A stretch of DNA of 64,000 bases, taken from the IMG/VR virus record IMGVR_UViG_3300025788_000001, positions 1 through 64,000 of that record; one strand, written 5' to 3'. Each line of letters begins with the position of its first letter. The first letter of the stretch is position 1. This document shows positions 40,067 through 47,159 of this stretch, in pieces. Origin of the DNA: a virus. Under the pieces are notes generated by a model, which ran no database searches, was not told the origin of the DNA, and worked only from the letters and a program-made list of their open reading frames with translations. A program made the translations under genes and the position numbers.

Positions 40067-40750
40067 ATGGCTACAGTATCCAGTCCTTATGGACTAAAGC
40101 CGATCAGCCTGATCGGTGGGCAATCCTTTACTGGCGGCACAATTCGCGAGTATCAGTTGACCTATAACAACACAGCACCAATTTTTACTGGTGACTTAGT
40201 GCAACTTGGCACAACCAGCAATTTACCTGGTATGCCTATTGTTGTTTCTTCAACCCCAACAACCAGTTCTACTGGTATTGCTGGCGTTTGCGTAGGCGTA
40301 CGTTATCAATTAGCAGGTCAACAACTAGGCTACCCTTTGTATGCTCAGTATTTGCCAGCTAACGCGATCACTGCAGGATATACAAACGTATTTATCCGTG
40401 TAATCGAAGACCCAGATCAGTTGTATCAAGTACAAGCTGCTGGTTCTGTAACTTATACCTCTATTGGTAAAACTGCTGCTTTAGGCAACTTTACTGGTGG
40501 TACAAGCTCTGCAACTGGTAACACAACATCTGGTGATTCAGTAATCAACGTAACTGGCTCTTTGAGTTCAGGCGTGTTGACTGTTGCTAACACCTCCGCT
40601 CTTGCTGTTAAGATTGTTGACTTGGTTAACTCCAGCTCTACATTCGGCGGCAATTTCCCTTCTAACCCCGGTGATGCATACACTGATTTGATCGTCAAGT
40701 TAAACTTTGGCGTACATCAGTACTATCAATCCGCTGGTACAGCTAACTAA
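40067..40750 (+). CDS. Putative capsid decoration/cement protein
   Basis: 227 residues, beta-rich and Ser/Thr/Gly-rich. The N-terminus 'SSPYGLKPISLIGGQSFTGG' is typical of cement-type proteins placed directly before the major capsid gene. The middle has a Ser/Thr/Gly stretch 'TGGTSSATGNTTSGD' that looks like an inserted repeat module. AGGAGG precedes ATG 40067. Confidence 0.7.
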   Translation: MATVSSPYGLKPISLIGGQSFTGGTIREYQLTYNNTAPIFTGDLVQLGTTSNLPGMPIVVSSTPTTSSTGIAGVCVGVRYQLAGQQLGYPLYAQYLPANAITAGYTNVFIRVIEDPDQLYQVQAAGSVTYTSIGKTAALGNFTGGTSSATGNTTSGDSVINVTGSLSSGVLTVANTSALAVKIVDLVNSSSTFGGNFPSNPGDAYTDLIVKLNFGVHQYYQSAGTAN

Positions 40751-40765
40751 TAAAGGAGCTATAAC

Positions 40766-41677
40766 ATGGCTATTTCACGTTCACAGCTCTTAAAAGAGTT
40801 ACTCCCAGGACTAAACGCGTTGTTCGGTTTAGAGTACAAGCGCTATGGCGAAGAGCATAAAGAAATTTATGACATCGAAGCCTCTGAGCGTTCATTTGAA
40901 GAAGAGACAAAACTGTCTGGTTTCTCGGCTGCTCCAGTCAAGAACGAAGGCGGTGCAATTTCTTACGATAATGCACAAGAAGCTTTTACAGCTCGCTACT
41001 CACACGAAACTATCGCTTTGGGTTTCTCAATCACTGAAGAAGCGATTGAAGATAACTTGTATGACTCATTGTCTGCTCGTTACACCAAAGCATTGGCTCG
41101 CGCTATGTCTTACACCAAGCAAGTTAAAGGTGCTTCTGTATTGAATAACGGTTTCTCATCTAGCTACCTCGGTGGCGATGGCGTTGCATTGTTCTCTACA
41201 GCTCATCCATTGGTAAACGGTGGTACAAACAGCAATACTGTTGCTACCCCTGTTGATTTGAACGAGACTTCTTTGGAAGCCGCAACAATTCAAATCGCTG
41301 CCTGGACTGATGAGCGCGGTCTCTTGATCGCTGCTAAGCCACGCAAACTGGTGATCCCACCTGCTTTGATGTTCGTTGCTACTCGTCTGTTGGAAACTAA
41401 CCTCCGTGTTGGTACAAACAACAACGATATCAATGCATTGAAAAACAATGGCACAATCCCAGAAGGCTACGCTGTTAACCACTTCTTGACCGATACAAAC
41501 GCATGGTTTATTTTGACCGACGTTCCAAACGGCCTGAAAATGTTTGAGCGTACACCACTCCAGAATTCTATGGATGGTGACTTCGATACTGGTAACGTTC
41601 GTTACAAGTCTCGTGAGCGTTACAGCTTCGGTTGGTCCGATCCCCTCGGAGCATGGGGCTCAAGCGGTTCATTCTAA
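40766..41677 (+). CDS. Major capsid protein
   Basis: 303 residues. The order 'FGLEYKRYGEEHKEIYDIE', 'KLSGFSAAPVKNEGGAISYD', 'GFSITEEAIEDNLYD', 'FSTAHPLVNGG' and 'RERYSFGWSDPLGAWGSSGSF' matches the HK97-fold coat proteins of the Mu gpT-like group. It is followed directly by a strong terminator, as expected for the most highly expressed late gene. AAAGGAGC precedes ATG 40766. Confidence 0.9.
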   Translation: MAISRSQLLKELLPGLNALFGLEYKRYGEEHKEIYDIEASERSFEEETKLSGFSAAPVKNEGGAISYDNAQEAFTARYSHETIALGFSITEEAIEDNLYDSLSARYTKALARAMSYTKQVKGASVLNNGFSSSYLGGDGVALFSTAHPLVNGGTNSNTVATPVDLNETSLEAATIQIAAWTDERGLLIAAKPRKLVIPPALMFVATRLLETNLRVGTNNNDINALKNNGTIPEGYAVNHFLTDTNAWFILTDVPNGLKMFERTPLQNSMDGDFDTGNVRYKSRERYSFGWSDPLGAWGSSGSF

Positions 41678-41694
41678 TCTGAATGTACCCAATA

Positions 41695-41725
41695 AAAACC
41701 CCCGCTCACAAGGCGGGGGTTTTTT
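41695..41725. terminator. Bidirectional terminator between capsid gene and HNH gene
   Basis: CCCCCGC (41699-41705), 7-base loop, GCGGGGG (41713-41719), T-run on both strands (AAAAA before, TTTTTT after). The loop holds the last bases of the HNH stop codon, so the terminator overlaps the 3' end of that gene (last residues Thr-Pro-Ala-Leu). It serves both convergent transcripts. Confidence 0.9.
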
Positions 41726-42056
41726 CATTGTAATGAAGCTTCCTGTGGCAGTTCGAACACAGCACAATACATTTTTTAATTTCTTTGTAGGCTTTGGTAA
41801 ACATCTTGGAACTAATTAGAGCACTTACTTCATACTCTTTTTCGCTTGGGTCTATATGGTGAAAATCCATACAGGCTATGTGGTTCTCCTTACACCGTGC
41901 GCAATGCAGACTCCCCTTGAATAGGTCCCACTTCTCCTTACCCCGCTTGGAATACTTAGTAGTAGCCTCTATTATCTTTTCTTTATTCTTCTCATAGTGC
42001 TTGCGGCTCTGCAGCTTATGGTATGCCTTCTTAACTTCTGGATCTTTATAGGGCAT
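41706..42056 (-). CDS. HNH endonuclease of the reversed cassette
   Basis: 116 residues. Core: 'CARCKENHIACMDFHHIDPSEKEY' (first part of HNH with CxxC), ending 'CIVLCSNCHRKLHYNE' (second CxxC and final His). It is a WHH/HNH-type nuclease with a zinc-stabilised fold. It lies on the - strand inside the + strand late operon with the Ntn-hydrolase gene, which suggests a mobile cassette. Confidence 0.85.
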   Translation of the reverse strand: MPYKDPEVKKAYHKLQSRKHYEKNKEKIIEATTKYSKRGKEKWDLFKGSLHCARCKENHIACMDFHHIDPSEKEYEVSALISSKMFTKAYKEIKKCIVLCSNCHRKLHYNEKTPAL

Positions 42057-42483
42057 TTTTGTCGTCTAGGGAGTAAGTTTTAATTGGTTCGTGGCTATTT
42101 ACGTCTACATTACACGCCCATTTAACTGCTTCTTCTGCGGGTAAACCCATACGCATACATACTTCGGCGGCCATAGCCCCACTACCAATAGCCATAAAAG
42201 TCCTAACTCTTTCCCATTCAAGGTCATCCCCGCATGAAAAAAGGCCTTCTTTAGTCAGTTTTAAAAAAGAGCTGTCGGATTTTAGCTTTGGTTTTGTTTT
42301 GTTTTTCTTGTTTAGGTAGTCCAGCACTTTCTCAGCATCGCAGTAATTACCTGCAACCCCCAGCCAGCCGCCGTCTATAGCAAATATCTTGTCTTCAAAA
42401 TATTTAATACCAGCATCGCTATCTGTAAACTGGCTGTCCGCAACCAGTATTTTATTATTCCAGTCACCCACAATAGTAGTCAT
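42046..42483 (-). CDS. HslV/proteasome-like Ntn-hydrolase
   Basis: 145 residues. The N-terminus 'MTTIVGDWNNKILVADSQFT' matches the start of HslV and proteasome beta-type subunits: Thr2 as nucleophile after Met removal, Asp in 'VADSQ', a Lys in 'FEDKIFAI' and 'GWLGVAGNYCDAEKVLDYL' for the strand after it. The C-terminal part 'MAIGSGAMAAEVCMRMG' supplies the GSG motif. It could be an active protease or an inactive subunit. It forms part of a reversed cassette with a small membrane protein and an HNH nuclease. Confidence 0.7.
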   Translation of the reverse strand: MTTIVGDWNNKILVADSQFTDSDAGIKYFEDKIFAIDGGWLGVAGNYCDAEKVLDYLNKKNKTKPKLKSDSSFLKLTKEGLFSCGDDLEWERVRTFMAIGSGAMAAEVCMRMGLPAEEAVKWACNVDVNSHEPIKTYSLDDKNAL

Positions 42484-42626
42484 TTTGTTGCCAATAAGTA
42501 GAGACCTACGTTAGAAAAAGCATATCCGCTATATACCACCGCCATAGCCAAGTTACCTTTTACGCCCTGTTCACAGGCGATGTATCCGTATATTAGCCCA
42601 GTCACTATGATAAGCCAGGAGCTCAT
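42480..42626 (-). CDS. Tiny membrane protein of the reversed cassette, 48 aa
   Basis: ATG 42626 to TGA 42480, ATGA-coupled to the Ntn-hydrolase gene; AAAGGAACCC lies upstream. Two short hydrophobic segments, 'SSWLIIVTGLIYGYIA' and 'NLAMAVVYSGYAFSNVGLYLL', give a hairpin across the membrane. Function unknown. Confidence 0.65.
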   Translation of the reverse strand: MSSWLIIVTGLIYGYIACEQGVKGNLAMAVVYSGYAFSNVGLYLLATK

Positions 42627-42787
42627 TGGGTTCCTTTCGTTTTTTGAAGTATACCGATTTTACTAAAATAATTGCACAAATCGTAAAATAGTGTAGAATT
42701 ACAACAACTGGGTAATACTTATACCGGACTGTCCCAGCAGACGATGCAACGATTGGTATAAGTGAACTTTTGCATAGGAAATATATT
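42627..42787. promoter_or_regulatory. Divergent region with palindrome and long inverted repeat
   Basis: Separates the - strand cassette from the following + gene. It has a 13-bp palindrome ATTTTACTAAAAT (42657-42669) and a 9-bp inverted repeat, ACTTATACC (42717-42725) and GGTATAAGT (42755-42763), in the leader of the + gene. The first suits an operator, the second a leader hairpin. A TATACT lies on the - strand at 42648-42653 for the cassette. Confidence 0.5.
42672..42699 (+). promoter_or_regulatory. Candidate promoter for the rightward gene
   Basis: TTGCAC (-35), 16-base spacer, TAGAAT (-10), 89 bases before ATG 42788. It is needed because a strong terminator (41695-41725) stops read-through from the capsid gene. 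Confidence 0.5.
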
Positions 42788-43498
42788 ATGTCACGCGCAA
42801 CTTTTGAAGGTCCAATTTTATCTGGCGACAACCGTTTTGGCCCACTACGTAACGTAGGTTCGGCTCGTTTATCACAAAATGCTGTTGTTGACTACTCTGT
42901 AACTACCGGTAATGGTACTTCTTTCTACCCTGGTGCAGCGCAGCAATTTGTTAATGGTAATCAGTTATCTTCTGATGCTAACGTAAATGCTACTGTTTAC
43001 ACACCATCATCTTCTGTTTACCCATCAGTAGTCGCTACTATACCTGCCGACTCTGGTACAAATATCTATCGTGGCGCTGTAGCATATCTTCCAGCTGGCT
43101 CGCAGATTGAATCAATCGTGGTTGATTATTTAACTGCTATTACTGTCGGTAATGCTAGCTTAAGCGCAGTTAACATCTACGTTTCAAACGGCTATACAGC
43201 AGCTGCAGGAACACCTGCTTACGCTACTATTGCTTTGGGTACAACAACTGTTGGTACTGTAGGTCGTCAAACAACTACATATTCTGCAGCTAACTTACTT
43301 AATATGACTTCTACATCGACTGATATTTTGCAAGGCCAACAGCCTGCAGCTTTATCACAAGTTGTATTTACCTTGTCTATCGTCGGTGTTACGCTTACTA
43401 CTTTGACTGCTGGTAAGTTTAACTTTGACGTTAACTACGTACAATCTGACGGTTCATTAGGTACTAAGACTGTATATCCATTCGGTAACGCTGACTAA
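42788..43498 (+). CDS. Putative structural protein (decoration or tail)
   Basis: 236 residues when started at ATG 42788 (AGGA upstream; the frame is open to 42770). Beta-rich, Ser/Thr/Gly/Ala/Val-dominated, with 'GPILSGDNRFGPLRNVGSAR' at the N-terminus and repeated strand-like segments. It is made from its own promoter after the capsid terminator and is followed by a terminator, so it is expressed as a single gene and likely at high copy. Exact role unknown. Confidence 0.7.
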   Translation: MSRATFEGPILSGDNRFGPLRNVGSARLSQNAVVDYSVTTGNGTSFYPGAAQQFVNGNQLSSDANVNATVYTPSSSVYPSVVATIPADSGTNIYRGAVAYLPAGSQIESIVVDYLTAITVGNASLSAVNIYVSNGYTAAAGTPAYATIALGTTTVGTVGRQTTTYSAANLLNMTSTSTDILQGQQPAALSQVVFTLSIVGVTLTTLTAGKFNFDVNYVQSDGSLGTKTVYPFGNAD

Positions 43499-43506
43499 TT
43501 AATCCC

Positions 43507-43528
43507 GGGGGGTTTCGGCCCCCTTTTT
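43507..43528 (+). terminator. Intrinsic terminator
   Basis: GGGGGG-TTTC-GG-CCCCC stem followed by TTTTT, just after the 236-residue structural gene. It isolates that gene from the following small-protein operon. Confidence 0.75.
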
Positions 43529-43547
43529 AAAATTTAGGAGATTAATT

Positions 43548-44054
43548 ATGACAATTCAATATGATGTAAAAACCTCGCACCTTAGTGGTACAGGCCTTAT
43601 GGTTTCGGGGCGTGTTCGCCTTAAAAACCTTATTTATTTAGGTACTGGTACTGCTGGTGGTGTTGACCTTTTTGATACAACAACCGCTCCTGTAACAGCT
43701 ACTTATGCTCGTTCTGGATATACAGTTACAGTAACGTCTACAGCGCATGGTTTAGTAACAGGCCAAAATATTGGTATTACTTTTTCAGCAGCTTCTAGTG
43801 TTTCTGCAACTGCCGGTAATTATGTTGTAACTAAACTTACCAATGATACGTTTACCATTACAGACCTTAATACTGGTACTATTGCTGGTGGTACAGCGTG
43901 CATATTTTCAACTGGTAAATGGTTAGCTGGCTACAATACTAGTACTGGTGTTCAACCATTTCAAGCCATTATTCCGGGTGAAGGCGTTTTAGCCCAGACT
44001 GGTATTTATGCGGTTGTAACTAACATAGTGTTTCAAACAGTTACTTATGGCTAA
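43548..44054 (+). CDS. Putative structural protein, Ig-like repeats
   Basis: 168 residues. Begins 'MTIQYDVKTSHLSGTGLMV'. The middle stretch 'ATYARSGYTVTVTSTAHGLVTGQNIGITF' (split here into 'SGYTVTVTSTAHGLVTGQ') is a beta-sandwich repeat of the kind shared with the P22 gp10-like and fibre proteins later in the operon. AGGAGA precedes ATG 43548. Its role is likely in the virion. Confidence 0.65.
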   Translation: MTIQYDVKTSHLSGTGLMVSGRVRLKNLIYLGTGTAGGVDLFDTTTAPVTATYARSGYTVTVTSTAHGLVTGQNIGITFSAASSVSATAGNYVVTKLTNDTFTITDLNTGTIAGGTACIFSTGKWLAGYNTSTGVQPFQAIIPGEGVLAQTGIYAVVTNIVFQTVTYG

Positions 44055-44304
44055 GAAGACCCCCTCTCTCGCTATTGGTAGAGGCGAAAAACTCCCTGTT
44101 TCTAAGGGGGCTGGTCTTACTGCAAAGGGTCGCCAAAAATATAATGCAGCTACTGGCTCGAATTTAAAAGCACCACAACCTGAAGGTGGGGCTAGGAAGA
44201 AGTCATTCTGCGCTCGTATGTCTGGTATGCCCGGACCAATGAAAGACGAAAACGGCAAACCTACTCGTAAGGCAGCTAGTTTAAAACGGTGGGCTTGCAA
44301 ATGA
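44047..44304 (+). CDS. DUF6321-like small virion-module protein
   Basis: 85 residues, basic. 'KKTPSLAIGRGEKLPVSKGA', 'GLTAKGRQKYNAATGSNLKA', 'KSFCARMSGMPGPMKDENGK' and 'KRWACK' at the end match the phage DUF6321 family. The cysteines in 'FCARM' and 'WACK' may bind a metal. It is placed beside capsid/tail genes in many phages. Function unknown. Confidence 0.8.
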   Translation: MAKKTPSLAIGRGEKLPVSKGAGLTAKGRQKYNAATGSNLKAPQPEGGARKKSFCARMSGMPGPMKDENGKPTRKAASLKRWACK

Positions 44305-44549
44305 GCGCAATGGATCCAATTACAACAGCTAGAGAACTGGCTACTCACGCCAACGACATTCAACACCTACAGGGCGATATGGATAAAATGGTCGATGAGA
44401 TGAAGCAAATTAAAGAAGCCGTTCAGGCTATCCAAAAGACGCTTGCAGAAGCGCACGGTGGTTGGAGGTTGTTACTTGGTGTAGGAGGCGCTGCAGCTTT
44501 AATTGGCGCTATTATGGCAAACTTGTTTCAAGGATTTTGGAGTAAATAA
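44301..44549 (+). CDS. Coiled coil plus C-terminal membrane helix (XhlA/holin-like)
   Basis: 82 residues when started at ATG 44301 (ATGA overlap). The N-terminal two-thirds is a coiled coil ('DIQHLQGDMDKMVDEMKQIK') and the end is a membrane helix 'LLLGVGGAAALIGAIMANLF' with a short tail. This matches XhlA-type/holin-like topology. A role in membrane holes or in anchoring is possible; another holin candidate lies at 57853. Confidence 0.6.
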   Translation: MSAMDPITTARELATHANDIQHLQGDMDKMVDEMKQIKEAVQAIQKTLAEAHGGWRLLLGVGGAAALIGAIMANLFQGFWSK

Positions 44550-44935
44550 TGGCTAAAAATGGATATGACCAAACCTACGAAGATGACCGTAGGGAGAATA
44601 AAGAAACAGCGGATTTGCTCCCCCGTGCTGGTCGCGCTATAGTAAAGATGGCAAAAACTAAAGCACCCGAAGGGTCTACACCTACACCAGAAAGCCCAGC
44701 TCCTGGTATGAAAAAAGGCGGAAAAGTTATGGAAAAAGAATCTAAGTCAGAAGAGCGCGTGGAAGAGTCGAAAGACAAAAAGCAAGATGTCGCCATGATT
44801 AAGAAAGCGTTTAAAGAGCATGATGCTCAAGAACATAAAGGCGGTAAGGGAACTAAAATCTCCCTTAAAGCTGGCGGTAAAGTAAGAGGTTGTGGTATCG
44901 CTCAACGTGGTTTAACTAAAGGAAAAGTATTATGA
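44549..44935 (+). CDS. Small Lys/Glu-rich virion-module protein
   Basis: 128 residues, Lys/Glu/Gly-rich with 'MKKGGKVMEKESKSEERVEE' and the C-terminal 'GGKVRGCGIAQRGLTKGKVL', the latter a conserved ending in small phage virion proteins. Its basic, flexible make-up suggests packaged DNA or capsid interior binding. It carries GATGACCGTAG at 44582. Function unknown. Confidence 0.7.
   Translation: MAKNGYDQTYEDDRRENKETADLLPRAGRAIVKMAKTKAPEGSTPTPESPAPGMKKGGKVMEKESKSEERVEESKDKKQDVAMIKKAFKEHDAQEHKGGKGTKISLKAGGKVRGCGIAQRGLTKGKVL
44582..44592 (+). repeat. GATGACCGTAG motif copy 7
   Basis: Exact 11-mer in sense with the 128-residue gene; here the frame reads Asp-Asp-Arg-Arg, unlike the antisense copies. 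Confidence 0.7.
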
Positions 44936-45138
44936 AAGAGACAATGGGACCAAAAACTATGGCTAAAGATGTGGAGAAGTTTCCTCAGTTTGAAAGCCAC
45001 GATGCTGCTACAACTAAACACGGCGCAGGGCATTTGCCACACCACAAGTTCTTCCAAGAGCACAAAGCTGGCCATGACGTTCATACTGAAGCTGTTCAGA
45101 AGTTCTGTGGCGGCGGTATGGGCAAGAAAAGCAAGTAA
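44932..45138 (+). CDS. Small His/Lys-rich protein
   Basis: 68 residues: 'MKETMGPKTMAKDVEKFPQF', many His residues ('HGAGHLPHHKFFQEHKAGHDVH', in part) and a 'CGGGMGKKSK' end. ATGA overlap. One of five consecutive small basic genes (44047-45398). Function unknown. Confidence 0.7.
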   Translation: MKETMGPKTMAKDVEKFPQFESHDAATTKHGAGHLPHHKFFQEHKAGHDVHTEAVQKFCGGGMGKKSK

Positions 45139-45398
45139 TGAGAGCGTCTCGCGGTATGGGTGATATAAACCCTGCTAAAGAACCAAAGGCCAAGAAGTCT
45201 GCAGTCCTGATGAAGGAAGGCGGAAAAACAAATTGGATCGCGGGAGCTATCAAGAAACCTGGTGCTTTACATAAAGCTTTGGGTGTACCAGAAGGTGAAA
45301 AGATTCCGTCTAGCAAACTGGCTGCAGCTGCAAAAAAACCCGGCAAGATGGGTAAGCGCAGTAGGCTTGCGGAAACCTTAAAAGGGTTTAAAAAATAA
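45138..45398 (+). CDS. Small basic protein
   Basis: 86 residues, very basic: 'MRASRGMGDINPAKEPKAKK', then 'KKPGALHKALGVPEGEKIP' and 'KKPGKMGKRSRL'. The middle pattern is common in short phage virion-module proteins. TAATG coupling to the previous gene. Function unknown; perhaps DNA condensation. Confidence 0.7.
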   Translation: MRASRGMGDINPAKEPKAKKSAVLMKEGGKTNWIAGAIKKPGALHKALGVPEGEKIPSSKLAAAAKKPGKMGKRSRLAETLKGFKK

Positions 45399-46339
45399 TG
45401 ACGACATCAGCCTTAACAACAGGCACAACACTCTTTAACCTAGACTTAAATGATCTCGTAGAAGAGGCGTTTGAGCGTTGTGGCAGTGAGCTACGTACTG
45501 GATACGACTTCCGTACTGCTCGCCGTTCTTTAAACTTGTTGACGGTTGAGTGGGCTAACCGCGGTATTAACATGTGGACTATTGAGCAGGGAACAATTAA
45601 CCTGAATCAAGGCCAGAATACCTACGCATTACCTACTGACACCATTGACTTACTGGAGCACCAGATTCGCACACAAGCTAACAGTGCGGCTAACCAAACG
45701 GATATAACCATATCTAGAATTAGCGTATCTACATACGCCACTATCCCAAACAAACTAGCGCAAGGGCGGCCGATTCAAGTTTGGATTCAACGTATGTCTG
45801 GCCAGTCTAACGACTCCGCATACCAGCTTGCTGGGGCTATTTCTTCTACTGATACAACGCTTACTTTAACAAGCACAACTAATCTGGCAGCAGCCGGTTT
45901 TATTCAAATTGACAATGAGATCATCGCCTACGGCTATGTATCTGGAAACACGCTAGGTTTCTGTGCTCGTGGTCAAGCGAATACAACTGCGGTATCCCAT
46001 AGTTCCGGGGCAGAAGTTTATGTTCAGAACCTACCCGCAGTTACCGTCTGGCCTACACCAGACGGTTCACAACCATACCAATTCGTGTACTGGCGTTTAC
46101 GTCGTATTCAAGATGCTGGAAATGGTGTAAATATTCAAGACATTCCGTTCCGGTTTGTTAACTGCCTAGTGGCTGGATTGGCTTACTATTTATCTATCAA
46201 ACTTCCTGGTGTTGACCCTCAACGGGTCGCTGGTTTAAAAGCTGATTACGAACAACAGTTCCAGCTAGCCTCCGAAGAAGATAGAGAAAAAGCCCCTATT
46301 CGGTTTGTTCCCCGCAGGATGTTTATTGGGGGTTACTAA
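45398..46339 (+). CDS. Tail tubular protein A / head-tail adaptor-like
   Basis: 313 residues. 'DLNDLVEEAFERCGSELRTG', 'RRSLNLLTVEWANRGINMWT' and 'PFRFVNCLVAGLAYYLSIKLP' followed by 'LKADYEQQFQLASEEDREK' match the gp4/gp11-like adaptor used by P22/T7-like tails. The centre ('AISSTDTTLTLTSTTNLAAAGF') looks like an inserted beta module. It joins the portal and the tail nozzle. Confidence 0.75.
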   Translation: MTTSALTTGTTLFNLDLNDLVEEAFERCGSELRTGYDFRTARRSLNLLTVEWANRGINMWTIEQGTINLNQGQNTYALPTDTIDLLEHQIRTQANSAANQTDITISRISVSTYATIPNKLAQGRPIQVWIQRMSGQSNDSAYQLAGAISSTDTTLTLTSTTNLAAAGFIQIDNEIIAYGYVSGNTLGFCARGQANTTAVSHSSGAEVYVQNLPAVTVWPTPDGSQPYQFVYWRLRRIQDAGNGVNIQDIPFRFVNCLVAGLAYYLSIKLPGVDPQRVAGLKADYEQQFQLASEEDREKAPIRFVPRRMFIGGY

Positions 46340-46716
46340 TGCCTAATAAGTTTGCTTCCGGTAAGTTTGCAATTGCAGAGTGTGATCGGTGCGCATTTAG
46401 ATATAAGTTGGTTGAGCTTCGTACTGAGATTATTAAGACAAAACCCTACCAGCTAAAAGTATGTAATACCTGTTGGGACCCTGATCAACCTCAGTTACAA
46501 TTAGGGATGGTGCCTGTAAATGACCCACAAGCTGTACGGGAACCGAGACGGGATTTAAGTTATGTACAGTCTGGTTTGACGGCTTATGGATATCAAGCTG
46601 GCGGAAGTCGAGATACGCAGTGGGGTTGGGCTCCTGTAGGTCAGGGGTATGACTACAATGAAACGCCGAATTATTTGGTTGGGCAAGGGCAAGTAGGAAC
46701 AGTAACAATTAACTAG
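46339..46716 (+). CDS. Zinc-ribbon structural protein
   Basis: 125 residues. N-terminal zinc ribbon 'CDRCAFRYK ... VCNTCW' (CxxC twice), then Tyr/Gln/Gly-rich 'YGYQAGGSRDTQWGWAPVGQ'. It is coupled to the adaptor gene by TAATG. Position in the tail module and the zinc ribbon suggest a virion or assembly role. Confidence 0.7.
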   Translation: MPNKFASGKFAIAECDRCAFRYKLVELRTEIIKTKPYQLKVCNTCWDPDQPQLQLGMVPVNDPQAVREPRRDLSYVQSGLTAYGYQAGGSRDTQWGWAPVGQGYDYNETPNYLVGQGQVGTVTIN

Positions 46717-46725
46717 GAGCAGGAC

Positions 46726-46920
46726 ATGGGATATAAAAGCGCAGCCGACGGAATTACACATAAGGGCAAAACTAAAGGTAAAAACCTTGGCGATGCTGGC
46801 TCACACGTTGGCGTTGAGATGGGCAAAAAAGTCGGTAAAGGTATTGCTGGCGGTAAAACTAACGACGACATGAAAGCAATTGGTCGTAACGAAGCTAAAA
46901 TTAAAGCTAACGGGAAATAA
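46726..46920 (+). CDS. Small basic protein, 64 aa
   Basis: 64 residues, Gly/Lys-rich ('GITHKGKTKGKNLGDAGSH', 'MGKKVGKGIAGGKTNDDMKA'). Similar in style to the small basic genes at 44-45 kb. GAGCAGGAC precedes ATG 46726. Function unknown. Confidence 0.65.
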   Translation: MGYKSAADGITHKGKTKGKNLGDAGSHVGVEMGKKVGKGIAGGKTNDDMKAIGRNEAKIKANGK

Positions 46921-46922
46921 TC

Positions 46923-47147
46923 ATGGCAAATAATAAACCAGCTAATAAATACGCACAGCCTCATGGCGTTCTTGAAAAGCTTCCTGCCATGTCAGAAGAA
47001 AAAGGCGCTAAGTACATGGACGAGATGAATATCTCTTTGGGTAATATCAGCAAAGATAACTACAAGCCTACTAAGACTTCTGGTATTGAAATGCGCGGCG
47101 GTAAAGCTCAGACTAAAGGCAAAATGTCACGTGGGCCAATGGCTTAA
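46923..47147 (+). CDS. Small basic protein, 74 aa
   Basis: 74 residues: 'NKPANKYAQPHGVLEKLPAM', then 'GIEMRGGKAQTKGKMSRGPMA'. Ends in a Gly/Lys-rich tail like other virion-module small proteins. The gap to the previous gene is two bases. Function unknown. Confidence 0.65.
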   Translation: MANNKPANKYAQPHGVLEKLPAMSEEKGAKYMDEMNISLGNISKDNYKPTKTSGIEMRGGKAQTKGKMSRGPMA

Positions 47148-47159
47148 GGGTAAACCCTA

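Noticed and set aside
41720-41780. T-loop-like sequence CAGTTCGAACACAG as part of a tRNA
   Set aside because: It is the antisense of the CxxC region of the HNH gene, and no acceptor or anticodon arms fit.
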